Source: a virus. From it: a stretch of DNA of 44,426 bases. The notes under the pieces are model-generated. The model had not been told where the DNA came from. It worked only from the letters and a program-made list of their open reading frames with translations, and searched no databases. The stretch is taken from the IMG/VR virus record IMGVR_UViG_3300005581_000030, positions 1 to 44,426 of that record. The stretch is one strand, 5' to 3'. The position numbers and the translations under genes were made by a program. Below, piece after piece: positions 14,733 through 23,062 of this stretch (its first letter is position 1; every line of letters begins with the position of its first letter).

Positions 14733-15098
14733 ATGGATGGTCTCATTCAACATTTGTCTGAAGTAATTCCCGACAACCTCCGCAAGGGGGTGCAGGAAGA
14801 ATTACTCCGTGGGTGGAGAATGGAAGAGACGAAAGCAAGGCATCAAGCCAGACAACTTGGTGCTTTTTTTAAACAAAACGAAGCCAAATCCATTGAAGGT
14901 ATGGGTAGGCTGGTAGGCGAGATTCCTTCAACCTCTTATCATTATTGGGGTCAACGGTTGGGTTATGACTGCTGGAAGGACGATGAATTCGTCAAGGAGT
15001 TTTTCAGAGACAATCCCGAATGTGCCGTTTCCAATTATGCAAAGAAAGCCACCGTAAACGGTGCAATTTTTACTGCTGACGGTTATCTTACTAAATGA
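14733..15098 (+). CDS. Hypothetical head-tail region protein
   Basis: 121 residues, not recognised. The first half is helical and charged (LIQHLSEVIPDNLRKGVQEELLRGWRMEETKARHQ…), the second aromatic (STSYHYWGQRLGYDCWKDDEFVKEFFRDNPE). It sits between the capsid and tail-adaptor genes and overlaps the latter by ATGA, indicating translational coupling. A head-completion role is an inference from position. Confidence 0.65.
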   Translation: MDGLIQHLSEVIPDNLRKGVQEELLRGWRMEETKARHQARQLGAFFKQNEAKSIEGMGRLVGEIPSTSYHYWGQRLGYDCWKDDEFVKEFFRDNPECAVSNYAKKATVNGAIFTADGYLTK

Positions 15099-15862
15099 GA
15101 ACTGCTGATTTTTCCAGAATTCTTTTTGAGTCTATTCAACTTTGTGGTCTAGACCGAGACGAGATTAGCAATTCTACATTTTCTCAAATTAGAGACCTTG
15201 CTAGCATGCGTCTTAGATTTGCTTGGGAATATGACACATTTCCTCAAGTTATTCGGTATTCCGAAGAAACCATTCTTACGGATGCTAATGACGCTCCGTA
15301 TTTCCTACTCCCCTCTGATTGTGGGGAAATCTTTAATGTGTGGGAAAAGAACCCCATCACTACCACAAGAAACGCCCAAATCACTTTCCTTCTTACATCG
15401 ACAAATTCTGACGATAGAGCCTACCTTACGGTAGCCAAGGAAGGCACTGTATGGGTCGAATACAGAACTAAGGCTCCAGAACTTCATGGTGTTGTATGGG
15501 ATTCAACCACTCAATTTGTGGCTGGTTCACAAACATACTTTGACGCTGGGGCTATTTCTGGCACTTTTAAGCCAGTTAAGGGTAAGCCTTATTCTGGCAA
15601 TTTTTATAAAGCGTTAGTTAACAACGAAAACCACAAACCTTCAGAACAACCTAACGATTGGGCTATTATTAAGATTCCTCATGTTTTTGCTACTTATGTT
15701 ACTAGGGGTGTCTATGCTGATTACCTTAGAAGTGAAGGCCAAGTAGAAAATGCCAAAGTAGCCGAACAGGAAGCACATGCTTTCCTTGACGAAGAAATTG
15801 ATAAAATTGCTCGACAGCAAGGCCAGACTCGTAGAATTAACTTCATTAATCCATATTCCTAA
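15095..15862 (+). CDS. Tail adaptor (tubular protein A-like)
   Basis: 255 residues. Its place immediately downstream of the capsid and its helix-rich N-terminus ('FSRILFESIQLCGLDRDEISNSTFSQIRDLASMRLRFAWEYDTFP') resemble T7 gp11-type adaptors that form the ring below the portal. The middle is beta-rich, with an inserted 'FKPVKGKPYSGNFYKALVNN' stretch like carbohydrate- or tail-tube-associated modules. The C-terminus returns to helix (EQEAHAFLDEEIDKIARQQG). Overlaps both neighbours by a few bases. Confidence 0.75.
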   Translation: MRTADFSRILFESIQLCGLDRDEISNSTFSQIRDLASMRLRFAWEYDTFPQVIRYSEETILTDANDAPYFLLPSDCGEIFNVWEKNPITTTRNAQITFLLTSTNSDDRAYLTVAKEGTVWVEYRTKAPELHGVVWDSTTQFVAGSQTYFDAGAISGTFKPVKGKPYSGNFYKALVNNENHKPSEQPNDWAIIKIPHVFATYVTRGVYADYLRSEGQVENAKVAEQEAHAFLDEEIDKIARQQGQTRRINFINPYS

Positions 15863-16134
15863 TGTCAAATAACATTTCCCTCCCTCCCTTCATCAAGAAG
15901 TTCCGTCAAACCGTTATGACGGGCAATGATGTGCTACCTGCTGTTACAGAGTATCAGCGTAGAGTTACCCTTATTATTCACCCCCAAGCGTCCGTGGTGG
16001 TTGTCAAGTTCAATGACACCGACACAGAAGGCATTACTCTTCAGCCTTATACTTTGTTTTCTGTCGAAGGCTATAATGGCCTTGTTGATGTTACTTCTGT
16101 AGGCGACACCGTAATTTACGAGGGTCTTATCTAA
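15862..16134 (+). CDS. Hypothetical small beta-rich tail protein
   Basis: 90 residues, not recognised. It is largely beta: 'RRVTLIIHPQASVVVVKFNDTDTEGITLQPYTLFSVEGYNGLVDVTSVGDTVIYEGLI'. It lies between the adaptor and a fibre gene, with 1-base overlaps at both ends (TAATG). It may be a small structural or fibre-attachment protein. Confidence 0.65.
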   Translation: MSNNISLPPFIKKFRQTVMTGNDVLPAVTEYQRRVTLIIHPQASVVVVKFNDTDTEGITLQPYTLFSVEGYNGLVDVTSVGDTVIYEGLI

Positions 16135-17192
16135 TGGGTAGCGTTTCTTACAGCGGTCTTTCCATCGAGATTGACCCGACAGTTTCGGCTCAGATTACAG
16201 CCCTTGACCTTGTAAATAGCACAACGCTTGCTAATTATCTTGAACTGGCTGGTGGCACGATGACTGGTAATATTACATTTTCAGACTCGACTACGCAGTC
16301 TACGGCTGGAATTGCGGACGCTCCCTCCGATGGTGACGAATATGTCCGTAAGGATGGTGCTTGGGCAGTTGCAACTGGTGGCGGTGGCGGTGGCTCGTAT
16401 CTTCCGTTGGCTGGTGGCGACATGACTGGTGCTATTGTTTTTGATACAACTGGTCTTCAGAACATCAATAAGGGCACATTCGACAACAGCACTGGCGGCT
16501 ACAATGGTATCTCGCTTACTTGTGCTGTTGGTTACGAATTGAACTGGCAGGGTGGGCATCTGGTAAATTGGTACAGTGGTGCGGCACAGCCAATCTATGT
16601 GGACAGTCCTATTGACATTACTAATGCTAGCGGAATTACTTTCAGTGACGACAGTGTGCAAACAACTGCGGCTTTGCCTCTTACTGGTGGTACGCTGAGT
16701 GGTGCTGTTAATGTCACGGGAATCAATAACACTACCAATACCAATATCGACATTGATGTTTACAACGATACTGGTGCTGGCACTCACTTCGTGCACTCAT
16801 TTGATGCGTTTACTGGTACTCTTGACCTTGCTACCAATGGTGGCGGGATTACCTTCCCAGACTCGACTACGCAGACCACGGCTTGGACTCCCGCCAGAGT
16901 GGTTAATCAAGTTTATTCTGGCCCGTACACAATTCAACTTAGTGATGCCAATAAAATCATTCACCTAGCCAGCGGCTCGATGGGTTTCGGCATTGGCCTA
17001 AATACCGACATTAACACCCCCTATGTGGATGGTACTGTAATCTTTGTTACAGTTGATAGTGTTTCTTACGGATACAGCATCGTCAACGCTGGAGTGAGTG
17101 GTGTTAATATTAATGGTGCATCAAGTTTCTCCATTACCTCCTCCGTCACGACACTCATCAAGGTTTCCGCTGACTTTTGGTATGCTGGTTAA
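16134..17192 (+). CDS. Tail fibre / appendage protein with repeated modules
   Basis: 352 residues. 'L-x-L-x-G-G-T-M-T-G' occurs three times (residues 36-45, 90-99, 181-190) and 'T-F-x-D-S-T-x-Q-T-T-A' three times (48-58, 169-179, 240-250). Both motifs are typical of phage fibre shafts. A run of six glycines lies at 82-87. The C-terminal 100 residues (from 'VVNQVYSGPYTIQLSDANKII') form a separate beta domain of a kind found at fibre ends. It probably binds the host surface. The repeats make it prone to recombination and host-range change. Confidence 0.85.
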   Translation: MGSVSYSGLSIEIDPTVSAQITALDLVNSTTLANYLELAGGTMTGNITFSDSTTQSTAGIADAPSDGDEYVRKDGAWAVATGGGGGGSYLPLAGGDMTGAIVFDTTGLQNINKGTFDNSTGGYNGISLTCAVGYELNWQGGHLVNWYSGAAQPIYVDSPIDITNASGITFSDDSVQTTAALPLTGGTLSGAVNVTGINNTTNTNIDIDVYNDTGAGTHFVHSFDAFTGTLDLATNGGGITFPDSTTQTTAWTPARVVNQVYSGPYTIQLSDANKIIHLASGSMGFGIGLNTDINTPYVDGTVIFVTVDSVSYGYSIVNAGVSGVNINGASSFSITSSVTTLIKVSADFWYAG

Positions 17193-17207
17193 TTTTTAAT
17201 CAATGAA

Positions 17208-19076
17208 ATGGCTAATGCTGAAAGAAAGAAAGAAGGCGATACAGGATTTCTTGCTATCGACACTCGTGCTAACCCTTCAACTCTTAAAGAAGGTTACCTG
17301 CAAGATGGTCGAAATATTCGACTGGAGTCTACTACGCTTGAGACCAGAAAAGGAATCAAGCAAATCTTCTCAAACGACAGAATAAACAGTGTCTTAGCAG
17401 GGTTGCCAGAAGATTCTGAGATTCTTGCTTCTGGACTTAATGTTCTTACGGACGGAACAGAACAATTTATTATTGTAGTAGCAGATGGGTTGTTCACCTA
17501 TAACACAACTACAGATATCTTAAGCAATAGGTATGATTTTCCAAATGGAAGACAGTGCCTTGAGGATGAGACGCAAATTTTACAGGCTGTAAATAAAGTT
17601 TACATTTTGCGGGGTGAAACAGAAAGATTTATTGACGGAACCAGTATCTATACATCCAGCACACATAATATTGGAGTAACAACTGCTACTACGCACAACC
17701 TTGTTGTAGGAGACGAAGTAATTCTTGAGTCCTCGCATACACAAATGTCTGGTGCGTTTATTGTTGTTTCAACTTTAACTTCAACTACATTTACAGTTAA
17801 CAATCCTGCCGCAACAGGTGGAAGCCTTGGTAGTCACCCAGTTCTTATTGCTAAGGCTAGACCGCCTTTAGTTTTTGATGGGTACACTGTTTCTGTTACT
17901 AAACAGGGAACCATTGATGGAAGCATTAATAATCAAAGTACTCTTTGCTGTTTTCCCCCATCTTCTGTTGGCTTTTATTTTAGAAATAGAATCTACATCA
18001 AGTACTCAAGAGATGAAATTGCGGTTTCTTATTTTCTTCCTAATGGTACTGGTGATTGGGAGTTTGACCTAACCATTCAAGCGTTCCAAATTAACCTTGG
18101 TGACGAACAAGAAATTGTCGGCTTTTATCCTTGGACACAGGACAAGGTGTTGGTGCTGAAGACCAATTCTATTTATGAACTTAAGGTCTCTGACAATACG
18201 ACAAGCCCCGAAGTTGTACTGGCTCAGTCGTATGTTAGGGCACTTACAACTGAAATCGGGTGTACAGCCAAGCGAAGCATTGGGAATGTGTCCAGTTCAG
18301 TCTTCTTCCTTTCGCAGTCGGGCGTTTATGCCCTTGAGCCTCAACTAGACACTAACCTCCTTGCCAACTCTTACCCCCTTAGCAAGTCCGTCCAAAAGTA
18401 TATTGATGCCATTAATGTCAATGAGGCATACAGGTCGATTGGGCAAGTCTTTGCAGGACGGTATTACCTTGCAGTTCCGCTAACGCTAAATGGCGTAGCA
18501 CGGGTAGGCGTATTGGTCTACAATTTGAATAACAAGAACTGGGAGTCTTGTGACACATACCCTATTGGGTTTAATATCGATAACATGATTGTTTCTATCT
18601 ACGGAAACAGAAAGCGGTTGTTTTTTATTGATAACGAAAGAGGCCCGTATTTGGCAGAGGAACTAGATGTAGACCTATTTGGAGATACATATGGAGCCAG
18701 AGTTCTTCCTCTTTGGTTGCCGTTTTATCTTAGGGCATTAGATTACTCTGAAAGCAAAATTGACCTGTATGCTTTAACTCGCAGATACCAGTTTAACACC
18801 TTGCAGGACAAGCGGTTTACAGCCGCAGAAATTGACTGTTTCTATGGCACGGAAGGTGCTCTTAAGGTTGATGTAAAGAGTATAAACCCAGACAGTACCC
18901 TTCAAATTGATATTAGCACGGCTTCGGGCGGTGAAGAATTGACCCGAAAAGTTCCAGTCAGAAAGAAATGTATTGGAATGGAAATTGAATTGACTTCACT
19001 TCAAGGCAGACCTTCAGTATTTTCTGCTATTGTAGAAGCCACTTCTAGTGGCAGAAACCTTCATAGCGAAAGATAA
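17208..19076 (+). CDS. Tail nozzle (tubular protein B-like)
   Basis: 622 residues, predominantly beta. The opening 'GYLQDGRNIRLESTTLETRKGIKQIF' recalls nozzle and stabilisation proteins (T7 gp12, P22 gp10) that begin with 'N…r.g.l.kRpG'. Later segments 'FRNRIYIKYSRDEIAVSYFLPNGTGDWEF' and 'DKVLVLKTNSIYELKVSDNTT' fit a beta-propeller-like body. It would form the hexameric tube below the adaptor. Assignment rests on order and general pattern. Confidence 0.75.
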   Translation: MANAERKKEGDTGFLAIDTRANPSTLKEGYLQDGRNIRLESTTLETRKGIKQIFSNDRINSVLAGLPEDSEILASGLNVLTDGTEQFIIVVADGLFTYNTTTDILSNRYDFPNGRQCLEDETQILQAVNKVYILRGETERFIDGTSIYTSSTHNIGVTTATTHNLVVGDEVILESSHTQMSGAFIVVSTLTSTTFTVNNPAATGGSLGSHPVLIAKARPPLVFDGYTVSVTKQGTIDGSINNQSTLCCFPPSSVGFYFRNRIYIKYSRDEIAVSYFLPNGTGDWEFDLTIQAFQINLGDEQEIVGFYPWTQDKVLVLKTNSIYELKVSDNTTSPEVVLAQSYVRALTTEIGCTAKRSIGNVSSSVFFLSQSGVYALEPQLDTNLLANSYPLSKSVQKYIDAINVNEAYRSIGQVFAGRYYLAVPLTLNGVARVGVLVYNLNNKNWESCDTYPIGFNIDNMIVSIYGNRKRLFFIDNERGPYLAEELDVDLFGDTYGARVLPLWLPFYLRALDYSESKIDLYALTRRYQFNTLQDKRFTAAEIDCFYGTEGALKVDVKSINPDSTLQIDISTASGGEELTRKVPVRKKCIGMEIELTSLQGRPSVFSAIVEATSSGRNLHSER

Positions 19077-19077
19077 T

Positions 19078-20136
19078 ATGGCTCAAATTTCTAAAGGACA
19101 TCAATACGAAGCAAGTGGAGAAAACTCCCAAGTTACCTACGAAAACCTAAATGCACATGTTGACAATGCTACATTGGTGGCTGGGGCTATTAAAGAGCAA
19201 GATTTAATTACATTTGCTAACAGTTCTGACGAATTGCTTCTTGCACAAACTAGTTCTTTGGTAAGAATTACTAAGGCTAATTTTATTGGTAATGGTACTG
19301 ACATTCCTACTGGTTACATTAACATTGGAACACCAGTTGGTGCGTTTGGTGTTAGTGCTAAAATTGGTGCTGACGGTTTGCTTGTACAAAATCGACTTAA
19401 TGACGGCCTAGGTACTACAGTAAATTATTTCAGTATTCAAGGTAGCGGAAATTCTCATTCTGGAGATACAGGTGAGGATGGTGTCGTTGAAATGACTAGG
19501 CTTGTTATTAATAACAACAACACAGACAACCTAACGAACTACGGCAATAGGCTTGAACTGAGGCATAACACTAAACTTATTGTTCATGGTCGCAATAGAA
19601 CAAACGACTTTACTCCTTCTGGTGCTATTATTGCTTTTGCTGGTCAAGCCGCTCCAACAGGATGGCTTATTTGCAACGGTCAAACCCTTGATGCTACAAG
19701 CACGGCTGTTGAGCCAGCCTACGACATTAATAACAATCCTGTATCTAGATACTTAGCCCTCTATGCGGTTATTGGTATTACTTATGGCGGCACAGGTCAA
19801 TCTTCGTTTAAGGTTCCAGACCTTAGAGGTGAGTTTATCAGAGGTTACGACCATGGTAATGGTGCTGACCCTAGAGTCTTTGGTTCCACGCAGAAGGACT
19901 TGCTTAAGGCTCACAAGCATATTGCTTCCAATAACGATTGCCAAGATTACAGTCAAGTTAATGGTGTTGGTACTGGTGCTCACAACTACTGGTGCGATTC
20001 TAATGGTATTAGTTTTGGCATGACTGCTTTAACTGGTGACGGCCTACATCCCGAGCAAGTTGTAAATAGCATTCCTACCGTTGGTAGTGAAACCAGACCA
20101 AGAAACATGGCTCTTAACTACATTATCAAAATCTAA
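19078..20136 (+). CDS. Tail fibre with phage collar domain
   Basis: 352 residues from ATG at 19078, two bases after the previous stop; an ATG at 19048 would overlap the nozzle gene. The C-terminal half carries a clear phage tail-collar domain: 'SGAIIAFAGQAAPTGWLICNGQTLD', then 'YGGTGQSSFKVPDLRGEFIRGYDHG', then 'HKHI' and a terminal 'RPRNMALNYIIKI'. This trimeric domain is found in short fibres and binds receptor or baseplate. The N-terminal half is beta-rich and Asn/Gly-rich. Confidence 0.9.
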   Translation: MAQISKGHQYEASGENSQVTYENLNAHVDNATLVAGAIKEQDLITFANSSDELLLAQTSSLVRITKANFIGNGTDIPTGYINIGTPVGAFGVSAKIGADGLLVQNRLNDGLGTTVNYFSIQGSGNSHSGDTGEDGVVEMTRLVINNNNTDNLTNYGNRLELRHNTKLIVHGRNRTNDFTPSGAIIAFAGQAAPTGWLICNGQTLDATSTAVEPAYDINNNPVSRYLALYAVIGITYGGTGQSSFKVPDLRGEFIRGYDHGNGADPRVFGSTQKDLLKAHKHIASNNDCQDYSQVNGVGTGAHNYWCDSNGISFGMTALTGDGLHPEQVVNSIPTVGSETRPRNMALNYIIKI

Positions 20137-20138
20137 AT

Positions 20139-20987
20139 ATGGGACTAGGAGATATTGCCGCAGGATTTGGCTCTAAGCCAAAAGACATGCCGTTGCCCAA
20201 GACATATGGGCAAATCGGTCAACAGAACATGGACATGCAAGCGGGATGGATGCCATCCTACTTGAACTATGAGCGTTCTTTTAGACCGCAGTGGCAGAAT
20301 GTAAACGAGTCTTCACTTGGCTCGCAGGTGTTTGGCGGTGCTGGCGGTGCTGGTTACCTTAGCATGCTTGGACAGGCTGGCTCTGGGTCTCTTGGACAGC
20401 AAGAGTCTTTGGGTGCTGGTCAACTGTCCATGATGGGCAGACTGCAAGGTGCGGCTAGAAATGCATACATGTCGCCCCAGATGCAACAGGCTCAGAACTC
20501 AATGTTCAACACAGCCCAGCAGTATGCTTCTGGGCAACTGAGTCAGCAAGACCGCTTTATGGCTGGTCAGACCGCAAACCAAGCGATGGCGGCTAGAGGT
20601 CTTACTGGCAGACAGGGCGTTGCGGCTAATGTGCTTGGCAACTATAATATGTCGCAGGACAGAATCATGCAGGGTCAGAAGATGTTGCAGGGCGTGTATG
20701 GCAACGAGGCTGGTGTGGCTGGCAATATTGCTAACCTTACGATGTCTGGTCTCGACCAGATGGGTTCCGCTGGGAAACTTATTGGTGGTGCTGGTCAGAC
20801 GCTTGGTCAGTATAACTCTGGTGTTATGAATCCCAGAGACCAACTTGGCTTCGACCAAGAAGCGGCTCGCTACAAGGCTGACATTAGCAATAGACTGGCT
20901 CAGCAGAAGTGGAAGGCTGGCATGTGGTCTGCGGCTGGCAACATGATTGACGATGGTATTAATGAAGCGTTCGGAGGATTCGGTTGA
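20139..20987 (+). CDS. Internal virion protein A-like (gp14 position)
   Basis: 282 residues, rich in Gly, Gln, Met and Ala with few charges (e.g. 'GGAGGAGYLSMLGQAGSG', 'QQYASGQLSQQDRFMAGQTANQAMAARG'). It is the first of three successive genes after the tail, matching the T7 gp14-gp15-gp16 order of proteins stored in the head and ejected through the envelope. Its small size and hydrophobic helices suit a gp14-like outer-membrane channel. The C-terminus 'NMIDDGINEAFGGFG' is typical of such proteins. Assignment by order and composition. Confidence 0.65.
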   Translation: MGLGDIAAGFGSKPKDMPLPKTYGQIGQQNMDMQAGWMPSYLNYERSFRPQWQNVNESSLGSQVFGGAGGAGYLSMLGQAGSGSLGQQESLGAGQLSMMGRLQGAARNAYMSPQMQQAQNSMFNTAQQYASGQLSQQDRFMAGQTANQAMAARGLTGRQGVAANVLGNYNMSQDRIMQGQKMLQGVYGNEAGVAGNIANLTMSGLDQMGSAGKLIGGAGQTLGQYNSGVMNPRDQLGFDQEAARYKADISNRLAQQKWKAGMWSAAGNMIDDGINEAFGGFG

Positions 20988-20989
20988 GT

Positions 20990-23062
20990 ATGGCTGAATC
21001 TTTTTATGACCCGAATTTGATGGCTGAACAGCAGAGGAATGCGACTCAGTCTACAGCGGGTTTTGACGCTTTTATTAAGGAAAGACGAGAACAGCGGGCA
21101 CAGTACGACAAGTCTAAGCAAGAGCGTGAGCAAATGATTGCGGCGGCAGAGGGTCTTGCCGAGCACTTTGCTCCGCAGGGCGAATCTGCTCCTGCCTACA
21201 TTGCTAAGTTCCTTAAGAAGGCCGAATCTGGTGGCGGTGTCCAGCAGTTGTCTTCGCAAGACATCGGCAAGTTCCTTGGCATGCACCAGACTGTTGCTAA
21301 ACAGCAAGAGTTTGAATCTGGTCAAGCGGACAAGGCTAGCAGTATTGCCCTCCGTGGTGCACAGATTGATGCGTCTAGAGCCTCTATTCCGCACACACAG
21401 GCACAGACTAGGTCTTTGGCTGGTGAGGAAACAAGAAAGCAAGCCGAGTATGACAGAGCACAGGTTCTTAATAAGTTCCTTGCTGAAACACAGGGTGCTG
21501 ACATTGGCACTCCTACTAATACAGTTACCGCACCCAAAGGTGTTGGCATTGAAAAACCTACATTTAAAGACCCTAGAACTGGCGAAACGGTTGAAATTGA
21601 CCAGTCTTCGTACAGCGAAATGGGTCTGGATGAAAACGGGCGTGTTGTTGACAAGGATGTCTTCACCTATGTTTCGAGCCTTGGTGCTGAAGAACTGTCT
21701 ACCATCATTGGTCACCACTTGGCTCCCTCTGCCGAAGTTAACATCAACAAGGAAATCGATGCTAGCCGTCCCAGATGGAAGCAAGTCATTGGTCTAGAGC
21801 CAGAGGTTATCTTTGATAAGGGTGGTTCTAGAAAAGATATTATTGGGCCTAACGGTAAGATTGATAAGGAAAAGCCGTTTAGCAAAAATATCGATAAACT
21901 CATTGATGTTATTAACCACAATCCTAGACTTTTTCCTGGGGGTGTTCCTAGAACCTACAAGGGAAGAACCATCGTGCAGGGCTACACTTGGACTGGCAAT
22001 GGTCGAAAGACTACGCTGACAGCCCCCGAAGTAGACACGCTACAGGAATTTGTTATCGATAGACTGCGTGAGGGTGGTTACGAGGACTTGGCTAATGTTG
22101 GTACGCTCATTAAGGGCCATAGAGAAATCACTAAGGTTAATGACACAAACGCTCTTCAGTTTGAAAAGAAGATGTTTACAGAAACGGTTGAACAGAGAAT
22201 TGACGATGAGGCCGCTCTTGCTAGCATTCGCTATGACCAAGTAGCCGCCAGATGGAGAGCACAGGGTCTTCCTCCTCCCCTGCCAAAGGCCGCTTACATT
22301 GCGGCTAGCGTACCAGACCTTACTAAGGTTGTTCCTGTGTTGGACTTGAGTGGTAGACCTACTGGTCAATACAAGACCTATGTTAAGGTTGGCGACACTT
22401 GGAAGGACGCTACCGTTGAAAAGGGTACTGAGGCTAGTGACAAGGAGGCTTGGATTAATACGGAAGCCAGAGGTAAGGACAACATGCTTAACTTTAGCGG
22501 TCAGTATGGCAATATTGCCGTCAGTGGCAGGGCTACAGCCTTTGACGAAAAGGGTGTTAGAGAACTTTCTGAGACGCTAAATGACATGGATGCGTTCAAC
22601 GAAGCCATGGACACGCTTAAAACACTGTACGAAAGCAAAAGTTTTATTGACAGAGTTAATCCTGCCAGTGGTGTCCGTGCACAGATTAAAGGTCTTATTG
22701 CTAGAAACCAGCCTCTTATTAGAAAAATTATTCTTGGCACTGGTGTTGTGACTGAACCCGACCAAGCCAGACTTAACCAGTTGTTCAGAGACCCAGATTC
22801 GTTTGAAACTTGGTTTAACGATGCGGCTAATGTTGCTGAATTTGAGGCCATTAAGGGTGTCATGGAGCAAAAGGCCGTTGCTCTTTTAAATATGCATAAG
22901 GTCGTTCAGCCCAATGGACAGAGAGGATTTATGATTACTGGTAATAACAGTAAGGGTAGGGGTAAGGCTCTTGAACTTCTTGCCGTTCACCAGCAGGGAT
23001 ATAAATTGACTCCTGCCGATATTGCTGTCATCAAAAAGCACAACCCCGCTTTTGGACAATGA
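20990..23062 (+). CDS. Internal virion protein B-like (gp15 position)
   Basis: 690 residues from ATG at 20990. A TTG at 20984 would add two codons, but the ATG follows 'cggagg' about 10 bp upstream, one of the few Shine-Dalgarno-like sites in the genome. The protein is helical, with a basic N-terminus ('FIKERREQRAQYDKSKQEREQM'), a mixed central part and long helices near 540-640 ('LSETLNDMDAFNEAMDTLKTLYES'). By order it is the T7 gp15 counterpart, forming a periplasmic tube. No enzymatic motif is recognised. It overlaps the giant gene by 4 bp (ATGA). Confidence 0.65.
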   Translation: MAESFYDPNLMAEQQRNATQSTAGFDAFIKERREQRAQYDKSKQEREQMIAAAEGLAEHFAPQGESAPAYIAKFLKKAESGGGVQQLSSQDIGKFLGMHQTVAKQQEFESGQADKASSIALRGAQIDASRASIPHTQAQTRSLAGEETRKQAEYDRAQVLNKFLAETQGADIGTPTNTVTAPKGVGIEKPTFKDPRTGETVEIDQSSYSEMGLDENGRVVDKDVFTYVSSLGAEELSTIIGHHLAPSAEVNINKEIDASRPRWKQVIGLEPEVIFDKGGSRKDIIGPNGKIDKEKPFSKNIDKLIDVINHNPRLFPGGVPRTYKGRTIVQGYTWTGNGRKTTLTAPEVDTLQEFVIDRLREGGYEDLANVGTLIKGHREITKVNDTNALQFEKKMFTETVEQRIDDEAALASIRYDQVAARWRAQGLPPPLPKAAYIAASVPDLTKVVPVLDLSGRPTGQYKTYVKVGDTWKDATVEKGTEASDKEAWINTEARGKDNMLNFSGQYGNIAVSGRATAFDEKGVRELSETLNDMDAFNEAMDTLKTLYESKSFIDRVNPASGVRAQIKGLIARNQPLIRKIILGTGVVTEPDQARLNQLFRDPDSFETWFNDAANVAEFEAIKGVMEQKAVALLNMHKVVQPNGQRGFMITGNNSKGRGKALELLAVHQQGYKLTPADIAVIKKHNPAFGQ

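Noticed and set aside
13608-14753. 381-codon open frame on the - strand opposite the capsid gene
   Set aside because: Spans the whole capsid gene antisense and is Ser/Thr/Arg-rich; a codon-bias artefact.
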